Assembly (NCBI GenBank): GCA_040387095.1
Contig: JAZKEJ010000003.1
Location: 1-64,000, forward strand
Length of the DNA: 64,000 nucleotides
Reading direction: 5' to 3'
From: Methylotenera_A sp040387095
GTDB lineage: Bacteria > Pseudomonadota > Gammaproteobacteria > Burkholderiales > Methylophilaceae
The notes beneath the pieces were generated by a model. That model was not told the DNA's origin and searched no databases. It was given only the letters and a program-made list of their open reading frames with translations. Shown in pieces: positions 1-6,924 of this stretch. The translations under genes were made by a program, and so were the position numbers. The first letter of the stretch is position 1, and each line of letters starts with the position of its first letter.

Positions 1-49
1 ATGCCTGGGGGGCATGGGGTCGCAAGTTCGAATCTTGCTGTCCCGACCA
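1..49 (+). tRNA. tRNA-Pro(GGG), 3' part (cut by window edge)
   Basis: Only the 3' half lies in the window. The anticodon stem closes catgc with gcatg around a seven-base loop ctggggg, so the anticodon is GGG (positions 7-9). The variable loop is 17-21, the T-arm is gcaag/cttgc around ttcgaat (22-38), the 3' acceptor strand is tgtcccg (39-45), the discriminator is A, and CCA is encoded. G72 implies C1, the C1:G72 pair characteristic of tRNA-Pro. The 5' half lies upstream of the window. The gene is the integration site of the element that follows. Confidence 0.85.
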
Positions 50-50
50 A
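5..50 (+). repeat. attL: 46-bp direct repeat at tRNA-Pro end
   Basis: The 46 bp from the anticodon loop to one base past CCA recur exactly at 4487-4532. The copies diverge on both sides, so these are the limits of identity. This is the usual signature of tyrosine-integrase insertion into a tRNA 3' end, where the incoming copy restores the tRNA. The integrase stop codon lies only 21 bp away. Confidence 0.92.
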
Positions 51-70
51 TAAAAACGTGGGTGTAATAA

Positions 71-1117
71 TTAACCCACACTCTTACGTAGCTGATTCGT
101 AGCTATCACATTTTCACCAGTTTCAAACAATCCCGAAACATTTTCAACATGTTGAGCTAAGTGGTCAGATGATAAGTGCGCGTATTTTTGCACCATATCG
201 TAATCAGACCAACCGCCCAACTCTTTCAATACTGCCAAAGGCGTTCCATTCTGCACGTGCCAGCTAGCCCATGTATGGCGTAAGTCATGCCATCTAAAGT
301 TAGTGATTCCTGCACGCACAAGACCCGCACGAAATGCCTTCGTATTGCTGTTATTGATAGGCCTACCGTGATACGTAAAAACGTGTGTAGGATGTTTAAA
401 TAACTCACCCCGCAGCGTTGCAACAGCTTCACTAGATAACGGAACAGGTATTGCTTTCCCACCTTTTGCTTGTTCCGCTTCAATCCACGCTCTACGATTC
501 GCCAAATCAACTTGCGACCACAACAGACCAGTGACATTACTTTTACGTAATCCAGTAGCTAAAGAAAACTTAGTCATAGCCGCCAGATGCGTAGGTAATA
601 CCTGTATCAGCTTTGTAGCATCCTCGTGTGTTAAATAGCGTATACGAACCTTGTTTTCAGGAAGTTTGCGCACTTGCACCGCTTTATCTAGCCATTCCCA
701 TTCCAGCGCAGCTTTACGAATCACACGACTGACTAAACCCATGCAACGATTTACCGTTCCATTTGATGCACCTGCTTTTTTACGTGCAGTAATTACACGC
801 TCAATCAAATTACGATTGATGTCGTTTAAGTATTTACCATCAAGATGCCTTGCAAGCCATCTAAAATGACGAATATCACAGTCACGAGTTTTATTATGCT
901 GCATCTCGTCAAGGTAACGAACAACGCCTTCTTCCCAATAGTGCTTAGGTGCAATACCTAGTCGAGTTTCCAACCATAGTTCATTTAAACGTTTAGCTTC
1001 GTACTCTTTTGCTTCCTGTTTATTGGCAGTGCCAGTACTTTGTTGTATTGGTTTCTGACCTGTAACAGAGAGCTTGACCCACCAGTAAGACGAGTCTTTT
1101 CGTTTGTAGAGCGACAT
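71..1117 (-). CDS. int: Tyrosine recombinase/integrase of the element
   Basis: 348-residue site-specific recombinase that would integrate and excise the element at the tRNA-Pro 3' end. The N-terminal core-binding (SAM-like) domain spans about residues 55-150 and the catalytic domain about 160-330. The catalytic set is visible: R191 (ATGLR), H277 and R280 in HDLRH, W303 in GGW, and the nucleophile Y312 in KYAHL. The start MSLYKRK matches the usual opening of this family. The 5' end overlaps the upstream HTH gene by 133 bp in another frame. It lies immediately inside attL and is oriented toward it, as is usual for tRNA-targeting integrases. It looks intact and full length. Confidence 0.95.
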   Translation of the reverse strand: MSLYKRKDSSYWWVKLSVTGQKPIQQSTGTANKQEAKEYEAKRLNELWLETRLGIAPKHYWEEGVVRYLDEMQHNKTRDCDIRHFRWLARHLDGKYLNDINRNLIERVITARKKAGASNGTVNRCMGLVSRVIRKAALEWEWLDKAVQVRKLPENKVRIRYLTHEDATKLIQVLPTHLAAMTKFSLATGLRKSNVTGLLWSQVDLANRRAWIEAEQAKGGKAIPVPLSSEAVATLRGELFKHPTHVFTYHGRPINNSNTKAFRAGLVRAGITNFRWHDLRHTWASWHVQNGTPLAVLKELGGWSDYDMVQKYAHLSSDHLAQHVENVSGLFETGENVIATNQLRKSVG

Positions 1118-1317
1118 AGTTCAGTTTCCTTATTGTCACCCTGCGACGCTTGCTGAAAGTATTGTCGCCTTAAGCAATCTACTAAGTCAAGTTTGAGATA
1201 GACATAGCACTTACCCATTTTGGCAGCAGGTATTTGACCTGCTTTCACTTTGTCGAGCAATGTAGTAGGGTGCAGATGCAGGAAAGCAGCCGCTTCTTTG
1301 GTATTCAATGTTTCCAT
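985..1317 (-). CDS. Excisionase-like helix-turn-helix protein
   Basis: A 110-residue product when started at the ATG at 1317 (METLNTKEAAAF); an upstream in-frame start at 1335 exists. Residues 1-50 form an HTH_17/MerR-like winged helix typical of AlpA/Xis directionality factors: TKEAAAFLHLHPTTLLDKVKAGQIPAAKMGK with the final YVYLKLDL strand. The C-terminal half is low-information and runs into the integrase gene in another frame. The short, integrase-adjacent position supports a role in excision or in control of int, but this is inferred from fold and context only. Confidence 0.75.
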   Translation of the reverse strand: METLNTKEAAAFLHLHPTTLLDKVKAGQIPAAKMGKCYVYLKLDLVDCLRRQYFQQASQGDNKETELCRSTNEKTRLTGGSSSLLQVRNQYNKVLALPINRKQKSTKLNV

Positions 1318-1697
1318 GAGGGGTTCCCGTATCAAAGTTTTTCATAAAAACCAATGACGAGTTGGGAGAAATAAAAAATTCACACCTAACTCAAGATTGG
1401 AAGGTATGAACGGGATAGATTGAAATTGAATTCGGCTAGAGATGGTCGCGGGGTTGTCCACATAGCCCCTATATTAAACCGCCCAAATGGAGTTAGTCTC
1501 AGGGCTGGCGTGGACATCTAATATTCGACTGATTTTATGCCGTGGCGAATCTATCAAAGCGCCATTAATAAAAAACCGTTCAATTTAATTTTAGTCAATT
1601 TTATTAAGACAGTCAACTAATCTAGCTTGTTTAAAAAATGAATGCATAGTATCTTGCTTTGACAAATTATGAATCCATAAAACTAAAAGGATAACTT
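1318..1697. other. Non-coding stretch between xis and DUF262 genes
   Basis: No credible ORF. It contains an imperfect hairpin, with arms at 1455-1468 (TGTCCAC then AGCCC) and 1501-1516 (AGGGC then GTGGACA). GTTGTCCAC (1453-1461) is repeated at 4235-4243 beside the larger hairpin near rep. It must hold the divergent promoters for xis-int and for the DUF262 operon. A weak sigma-70-like pair, TTGTTT (1627-1632) and TATCTT (1650-1655) with 17 bp between, could serve the plus-strand operon. Confidence 0.5.
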
Positions 1698-2699
1698 ATG
1701 GTAATTAGCCCAAATCCAATGAATATTTTAGATTATTGCAATACTTTCCTTGATGGGGGAATAAGAGTTGACCCCAATTATCAACGCACGGACAAAGTTT
1801 GGCCACTAAAGGCAAAACAATATCTTATAGAAACAATTGTTTTAGGCTACCCCATACCAAAATTGTTTTTGCATCAAAAAATTGATATTAAATCCAAAAA
1901 ATCAATAAAATTTGTTGTAGATGGTCAGCAGAGAACTCATGCAATTGTGGACTTTTTTAAAAATAAATTTCCATTATCTAATACTTCTGGAACAAATTTA
2001 GCGGGTAAATATTATGATAATTTAGACGAAGATAGTCAAAACGCTTTTTTAAGCTACTCCTTACCAATAGATTTGTTTATTACTGCTTCCAGAGAAGAAA
2101 TTATTGAAACTTTCAGAAGAATAAATTCTTATACAGTTCCTCTAAATGCAGAAGAAAAAAGACACGCAAACTTTCAAGGCTTGATGAAATGGTATATTTA
2201 TGCTCTAGCTAGAACATATTCAGAAAGTTTTACCGTAATAGGAACATTAACTGAGAAAAATTTATCTCGTATGGTAGATTTTAAGTTTTTTTCTGAAATG
2301 GTTCTGTTTTTAAACAAGGGGCAAATATTAACTACATCTCCTAAGTTATTAGATAAGCTTTATGAAGAAAATGATGTTGATTTTTCAAATGCTGAAATTG
2401 TTTCTAGAAAACTTTCTACTGCCATTGAATCGGTTTTAACTTGGCATTGGCTATCAGGAATGAATGTTGTTAAGCCATACATCATGCAAATGATAATTCT
2501 AGCGATAGCAAATAATGTAGATGATAATTATCTTGACGAAGAAACAATAAAACAAAATTTATCTAACTTATCGGAGGCAATTGAATCTCAAGATACAGGT
2601 AAATATGCAGAGTTTGTTAAAGCAACTTCGAAAACAACAAATGAAAAAACTAGAAAGGAAGTTATTTACAAGTTTGTATCAGAAGCAATTTTTTCATGA
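1698..2699 (+). CDS. DUF262 (GmrSD/SspE N-terminal-like) protein
   Basis: A 333-residue DUF262 protein of the ParB/Srx-like fold found in GmrS, SspE and BrxU, where it hydrolyses NTP and controls a nuclease. Visible motifs are NYQR (27-30), DGQQR (75-79, the hallmark of the family), FRRIN (139-143) and PLNAEEKRHA (148-157). The remainder is alpha-helical. Unlike GmrSD or SspE, no C-terminal DUF1524 His-Me nuclease is present, so the effector may be the next gene. The start is preceded by aaaggat, a good ribosome-binding site. Its stop overlaps the next start (ATGA). Strongly AT-rich, unlike the chromosome. A defence role is inferred from the family and the island setting. Confidence 0.85.
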   Translation: MVISPNPMNILDYCNTFLDGGIRVDPNYQRTDKVWPLKAKQYLIETIVLGYPIPKLFLHQKIDIKSKKSIKFVVDGQQRTHAIVDFFKNKFPLSNTSGTNLAGKYYDNLDEDSQNAFLSYSLPIDLFITASREEIIETFRRINSYTVPLNAEEKRHANFQGLMKWYIYALARTYSESFTVIGTLTEKNLSRMVDFKFFSEMVLFLNKGQILTTSPKLLDKLYEENDVDFSNAEIVSRKLSTAIESVLTWHWLSGMNVVKPYIMQMIILAIANNVDDNYLDEETIKQNLSNLSEAIESQDTGKYAEFVKATSKTTNEKTRKEVIYKFVSEAIFS

Positions 2700-3316
2700 A
2701 TGCAAATAAAAATTTAATAGAGTTATCTTTAAAATTCAAAAATAGAATTATTAAACTTAGGGATGAAGTAAATAGTGAACCAAGAAACATAGAGCGTTAT
2801 TGCATAGTTTCTATAGCGCTTTTAAATAATTTTTTGAGAGCTTATTTATTATCAATTAGGATTTACGCTCAAGATTCCACAGGTACATTTCAAAGCTACC
2901 CTACTCATTATTTAACCGAAGCACATTTAATCGATGATTTTATGCGGTTCGGAAAAGTCACCAGGTGGAAAATTGGACTAGTTGGTACTTGGTTACCAAA
3001 AGATGAACCTGCATTTCACACTCCATATATATTTATAAGGATAGTAAATGGATTAAACCCATCAAATTTAGGAAACATATTAGCTGCGTTCACGGATTCT
3101 GGAAAAATTGATGTGTTGCGTGCTTTAAGAAATTATTTTGCGCATCGTTGTAAAAGTACTGAGAAAGAAGCAATTCAGATGGTTTTATCAAAATACAGTA
3201 TTCCCACATCTCGAGCGGCGGGAATTTTGCTAGTACATGATAGTAGTATTGCTTCAAGTATACTTGACGATATAAACAACTATCTTTTAAATTTTGCTGA
3301 CAATATTATTTTGTAA
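2696..3316 (+). CDS. HEPN-type protein, putative RNase effector
   Basis: A 206-residue, mostly helical protein. Residues 145-150 read RNYFAH, matching the RX4-6H catalytic motif of HEPN ribonucleases, at the start of a predicted helix as in the family. No other domain was recognised. The ATGA overlap with the DUF262 gene implies translational coupling and a shared function. HEPN proteins commonly act as RNA-cleaving toxins in toxin-antitoxin, abortive-infection and CRISPR-linked systems. By inference, the DUF262 partner senses or restrains and the HEPN protein cleaves RNA. The pairing as a stand-alone two-gene cassette is the most interesting feature of the window. Subfamily is not known to me. 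Confidence 0.7.
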   Translation: MNANKNLIELSLKFKNRIIKLRDEVNSEPRNIERYCIVSIALLNNFLRAYLLSIRIYAQDSTGTFQSYPTHYLTEAHLIDDFMRFGKVTRWKIGLVGTWLPKDEPAFHTPYIFIRIVNGLNPSNLGNILAAFTDSGKIDVLRALRNYFAHRCKSTEKEAIQMVLSKYSIPTSRAAGILLVHDSSIASSILDDINNYLLNFADNIIL

Positions 3317-3318
3317 AT

Positions 3319-4104
3319 CTATTCACTTACAGCTATCCAAAACAAGCCTTTTTTCGCTTGACACCAGTTGTACGTAACGTCGAAAGGTATATCCAAATCA
3401 TTGCATATCTCAACTATAAATCTCAAAACTTCTATAAATTCCCAATTTTTACGAAGAAGATGAATGGTTTTTACAGGCTCACCAATCCCTTTGCTTGCCC
3501 AGTATTTACGCTTGTTTAAATTGCCCTCTAAAAAGCTTTTAGAAATGTATTTAGAAATATACGCAGCAATTCTATTAACAGATGCTTTTTTGTTGCCTGA
3601 TGTAACATGCACACGACCCTGACCTACACCAACTACCCGATGCCATATCGACCACAGCAATTTATAATCTTGTCTGTTTGCAACGGCAATGTGCAGGTGC
3701 AGCGCACCTCTTTTTTGCAGTTCGTGAGTGGCTACATACTCAAAACTCCCTACAAGTCTAATTCTGCGCACAAACTCTTGAAAATATTTTTGCATTACAT
3801 CAATATCAGTAATTATTTCACGTGTTGTAAGTGTGAGCATATATTTGGCTTGAAGCAATTTACATTTATGTCTTACTCTGCGTTTCGCACGTTTTGCGGC
3901 AGATTCTGCCGACCGTTTTCTGTCACCCATGCCACGTTCGGTTCGAGCTGTTAATTCTTCTTCACTTGGTTCAGACCATGTTTCGTATGGCATCACTGAA
4001 ACTTCGATATTTTTATTACCAAAATCACGAACTGTAACTTTATGCCAAGATTGATGACCTGATTCATTAAGAATTTCATTTTGAATATCTTGTTGGGTAT
4101 ACAT
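3319..4104 (-). CDS. rep: HUH-family rolling-circle replication initiator
   Basis: A 261-residue Rep. The metal-binding HUH motif is ALHLHIAV (H136, H138), the N-terminal strand motif is MLTLTT (89-94), and two tyrosines in Y-x3-Y spacing, Y182 and Y186 in AYISKYISK, match the two-tyrosine initiators of the phiX174 gpA/P2 A superfamily. It would nick an origin and start rolling-circle replication of the excised element. It is the last gene before attR and converges with the HEPN gene, the stop codons being only a few bases apart. The long hairpin at 4242-4312, upstream of its start, is the best candidate for its origin or leader. Confidence 0.85.
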   Translation of the reverse strand: MYTQQDIQNEILNESGHQSWHKVTVRDFGNKNIEVSVMPYETWSEPSEEELTARTERGMGDRKRSAESAAKRAKRRVRHKCKLLQAKYMLTLTTREIITDIDVMQKYFQEFVRRIRLVGSFEYVATHELQKRGALHLHIAVANRQDYKLLWSIWHRVVGVGQGRVHVTSGNKKASVNRIAAYISKYISKSFLEGNLNKRKYWASKGIGEPVKTIHLLRKNWEFIEVLRFIVEICNDLDIPFDVTYNWCQAKKGLFWIAVSE

Positions 4105-4486
4105 TTGTTTATACCCCGCTAAATAATAGTGATTTGGTAAGTGTTCTTATTATAAAAATAGAAGCGCTTCGCGCCTCGTGCGACGACGCAGGCTCCTTCT
4201 TCTTCGTTGCTCCGCTTTTAACATTGTTTTTGAAGTTGTCCACGCCCCTGATCTGATTACCCACAGCCACCCCACGCTTTATGGCAGGGTGACTATGGAT
4301 AATCAGGGGCGTTATATTGAAGAAATTTTTGACGAACAAAGCATTTGTATATTGATACAACAACGTAACCATAACGTAACCTCCTAAAACTAATTTAAAC
4401 TGAATATAGCTATTCCAGACCTAAAATGACGTATAGCAAGCGTCACAAGGTATTGATTTAATTAGGTTTTAAGATTGTTAGTAAAA
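4105..4486. other. Non-coding stretch upstream of rep
   Basis: Short ORFs here show no family resemblance and I do not call them. The stretch holds the large hairpin at 4242-4312 and the second copy of GTTGTCCAC (4235-4243), and runs into attR. It is the likely site of the rep promoter and of a replication origin. Confidence 0.5.
4242..4312 (-). repeat. Long imperfect hairpin upstream of rep (origin candidate)
   Basis: Arms 4242-4272 and 4287-4312 around a 14-nt loop. The outer 11 bp (ACGCCCCTGAT/ATCAGGGGCGT) are perfect. One arm then carries an extra CTGAT, and the inner 15 positions differ at three sites that are C-A mismatches on the plus strand but G-T/G-U wobbles on the minus strand. 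It therefore folds better as minus-strand RNA or single-stranded DNA, the rep coding sense. Origin hairpins of this kind are nicked by HUH proteins. That role is inferred. Confidence 0.6.
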
Positions 4487-4532
4487 CTGGGGGGCATGGG
4501 GTCGCAAGTTCGAATCTTGCTGTCCCGACCAA
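4487..4532 (+). repeat. attR: distal 46-bp direct repeat
   Basis: Exact second copy of 5-50. The bases before it do not continue the tRNA anticodon stem (gtaaaa stands where catgc is needed), so this is a displaced 3' fragment and not a second tRNA. The tRNA's own terminator follows 25 bp later, which fixes the element's far boundary. Confidence 0.92.
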
Positions 4533-4557
4533 ATAAATCAGAGACTTATATAATTGC

Positions 4558-4582
4558 AAAACCCCTATATAGGGGTTTTTTT
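4558..4582 (+). terminator. Rho-independent terminator of tRNA-Pro, now beyond the island
   Basis: AAAACCCC-TATATA-GGGGTTTT followed by more T. It lies 25 bp downstream of attR, where the tRNA-Pro terminator should be if the element were absent. The island has therefore separated the tRNA from its terminator by about 4.5 kb. Confidence 0.85.
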
Positions 4583-5257
4583 GCTTTCTGGATAACATTA
4601 GGAATAACTTTTTTTGTTGCTAAAATCTTTCCATTTATAGCTCAACTGATTAAGTGTGTTAGAGGTCGTATTTTTTATCGCGGCGTTTTAGTATTACGCC
4701 CACTTTACTATAGTTTTTAATAACTTACGGCTATTAGAACTGCCAGTACGTAAGTGCTTAACATGCTTGAATGACACCTGACTTGAGTCTCTGAGCTTCC
4801 TCACGAATTTAAATGTGGTTGAGTGATTGACTTCACCATGTTGGATTTAAACAAGCCAGTAGATGTCTACTTTTTTAACAAAGAAGTAATTTCAGTTTTA
4901 CTGTATCAGATTACTCTCGAATTAAATCTAATTAAACAATTATTATGCCTCATGGTATAAAAAATAATTGGAGTGTGACGCAAAGGCTAAGTGAGCTCTA
5001 ATCGCGATCCAGCATCATTGATGCGAATCCAAAATAGCGTTAAATCTATAGTCGTAATTATATTTACCATGGTTATTCAGTAATATTCCAGATAGCCTAA
5101 TCTTACCTCTTTTGCATTTTCTCCACCTATTCCACGAACCAAAATTCTAATACTATTGTCTAATAAAAATAGTTTCATATGAGTGTGGCCAGCTACTAAG
5201 TATGGTCAAGTTGGATTGAGTATGAGTGTAACGTTTCTGTAAAAAACGAGGCATATC
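4583..5257. other. Intergenic region between island and cox operon
   Basis: About 675 bp. I find no ORF with family resemblance on either strand, no tRNA and no clear hairpin terminator. It is AT-rich and must contain the promoter for the DUF2244-cox operon. acgaggca, 5-12 nt before the ATG at 5258, is a plausible ribosome-binding site. The length and lack of content could reflect decayed genes. Confidence 0.4.
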
Positions 5258-5740
5258 ATGATTAATATCAGCAGTGTAGCTTCATCGGGGCATTACGCGG
5301 TTGTCGCTAGACCGAATTGCTCTCTGTCACCAGCTAGTACCTTACTCGTTTTTTCTATCATTTCCTTAATTTCCTTATTCATTGCCTTCGCTTTTTTATT
5401 GATAGGTGCTTGGCCAATACTCCCATTCGCTGGAGCAGAATTGCTGGCGCTTGGGTATGGCTTTTACCATACCCAACTTCATTCCAGTGATTTTGAGCGT
5501 CTTAGCATAGCTGAGGACAAGGTCATTGTTGAATCGCACGAACCAAACAAGGATAAACGCATCGAGTTCAACAGTTATTGGACGCGAGTTGTGCTTGATT
5601 GCCTACCTGACGGCTATTGTAGGAGCCTAACATTACGATCAAAAGGACATGAAGTGGAATTTGGGCGGCTTATGACAAGCGAAGAGCGCCTTAATGTCGC
5701 CGGACAGTTAAAACTTAGACTGGGAGGATTTTTGACATGA
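5258..5740 (+). CDS. DUF2244 integral membrane protein
   Basis: A 160-residue protein with two closely spaced hydrophobic segments (about 28-51 and 53-70) and a soluble C-terminal beta-rich part with the pattern typical of DUF2244 (VVLDCLPD, LTLRSKGHEVEFGRLM, GQLKLRL). DUF2244 genes are recurrent neighbours of cytochrome c oxidase genes in proteobacteria, but no function is established. Its stop overlaps the coxB start (ATGA at 5737-5740), so it is translationally coupled to the oxidase. It heads the operon. Confidence 0.8.
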   Translation: MINISSVASSGHYAVVARPNCSLSPASTLLVFSIISLISLFIAFAFLLIGAWPILPFAGAELLALGYGFYHTQLHSSDFERLSIAEDKVIVESHEPNKDKRIEFNSYWTRVVLDCLPDGYCRSLTLRSKGHEVEFGRLMTSEERLNVAGQLKLRLGGFLT

Positions 5741-6924
5741 AAAAAATTGTCCCCAATTTCGCAGCTGGTTTATATGCCAGTCCAGCATATCCGGCCTATA
5801 ACTTAAACTTACAACTGCCCGCCACTCCTATCGCACAACAGATTTATGATCTGCACACCCTTATATTACTGGTGTGTCTATTCATTTTCATTTTAGTGTT
5901 TGGATTTATGTTTTATGCATTATTCAAGCATAGAAAATCCGTAAAGTATCAAGCAGCGCAATTCCATAAAAATGCCAAGTTGGAAATTTTCTGGACAATC
6001 ATCCCTTTTTTTATTCTGGTCGGTATAGCTTATCCCACCACAAAAACCGTGCTGGCGATGAAAAATGTTGATCATGCGGACATGAATATTAAGGTCACTG
6101 GTCATCAATGGGTGTGGGAATATGAATACCTTGAGGAAGATATTCATTACGTAAGCAGCCTTTCTACTACTCAAGACCAAATCAATAACAAGGCTGTAAA
6201 GGGGCCACACTACCTAGTGGAAGTAGATAAACCATTAGTGATTCCCACTGGCAAAAAAATACGCATATTGCTGACGTCGACTGATGTGATCCACTCTTGG
6301 TGGGTACCGGAATTTGGTGTTAAGCAAGATGCTATTCCTGGGTTTATTCATGAAGTTTGGTTTAAAGTAGATAAACCAGGTACTTATCGTGGACAATGTG
6401 CCGAACTATGTGGCGTTGGTCATGCATATATGCCTATTGTGGTAGAAGCTATGCCACTGGAACAATACGCTGGCTGGCTACAAGTTCAAAAATCCAGCCT
6501 CGCTGAAACAGCTGCTGCAAGTGCTAAAATTTACACATTGGCTGAACTAAAAACAGCAGGTGAAAAGGTATATTTAAGCCGTTGCGCCGCCTGTCATCAA
6601 GCCAATGGATTAGGTGCAGCCGGTGTATTTCCGCCATTAGTAGAAGGGACAGCATTCAGTGCAGGCCCTGAAGTTACTTCACGCTTAGCCAAACGGGGAT
6701 TTTGGAAGGATGGCAAGATAGTAATGGGCACTAAAAATGAGCACCTTAACATTGTCATGCACGGCATACCCAGCACCGCCATGCAAGCAATCGGACAGCA
6801 GTTGAGTGATTTGGAAGTAGCTGCTGTGGTGAGTTACGAGCGCAATAGCTGGGCCAATAAGACTGGAGATGTGGTGCAGCCTGCCGAAGCAGCAGCAATA
6901 CGCAAAAAAGGAGCACCTTCATGA
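5737..6924 (+). CDS. coxB: Cytochrome c oxidase subunit II with cytochrome c domain
   Basis: A 395-residue subunit II that carries electrons from cytochrome c to subunit I at the periplasmic face. Two transmembrane helices (about 40-62, 84-105) precede the cupredoxin domain. The CuA ligands are present: H186, C221, E223, C225, H229 and M232. The aromatic electron-entry patch is QWVWEY (124-129). A C-terminal class I cytochrome c domain binds haem through CAACH (283-287), so this is a caa3-like fused subunit. It overlaps both neighbours by ATGA. No odd residues. Confidence 0.95.
   Translation: MKKIVPNFAAGLYASPAYPAYNLNLQLPATPIAQQIYDLHTLILLVCLFIFILVFGFMFYALFKHRKSVKYQAAQFHKNAKLEIFWTIIPFFILVGIAYPTTKTVLAMKNVDHADMNIKVTGHQWVWEYEYLEEDIHYVSSLSTTQDQINNKAVKGPHYLVEVDKPLVIPTGKKIRILLTSTDVIHSWWVPEFGVKQDAIPGFIHEVWFKVDKPGTYRGQCAELCGVGHAYMPIVVEAMPLEQYAGWLQVQKSSLAETAAASAKIYTLAELKTAGEKVYLSRCAACHQANGLGAAGVFPPLVEGTAFSAGPEVTSRLAKRGFWKDGKIVMGTKNEHLNIVMHGIPSTAMQAIGQQLSDLEVAAVVSYERNSWANKTGDVVQPAEAAAIRKKGAPS

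Larger units (their letters stand above)
5..4532. mobile_element. Small integrative element in tRNA-Pro(GGG)
   Basis: About 4.5 kb bounded by the 46-bp repeats. Contents in order: tyrosine integrase and excisionase-like HTH (minus strand), DUF262 and HEPN-type genes (plus strand, overlapping), and a HUH replication initiator (minus strand). Two non-coding stretches hold large hairpins and share the 9-mer GTTGTCCAC. There are no capsid, conjugation or packaging genes, so it must depend on another element for transfer, or move by excision and rolling-circle replication plus mobilisation. It resembles minimal satellites or integrative plasmids that carry defence cargo. That class assignment is inference. 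The cargo genes are visibly more AT-rich than the flanking chromosome. Confidence 0.88.

Noticed and set aside
3607..3954. Plus-strand ORF of 115 codons opposite rep
   Set aside because: Lies antisense inside the clearly coding HUH Rep gene; it is a shadow frame.
4109..4387. Overlapping small ORFs on both strands upstream of rep
   Set aside because: They cross the long hairpin and overlap each other on opposite strands; composition and lack of ribosome-binding sites argue against coding.
4487..4532. Second tRNA-Pro gene at attR
   Set aside because: The upstream bases cannot form the anticodon stem or the rest of the tRNA; only the duplicated 3' part is present.
4475..4720. Plus-strand ORF of 81 codons across attR
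   Set aside because: Its first part is the translated tRNA 3' end and the rest runs through the terminator; no family resemblance.
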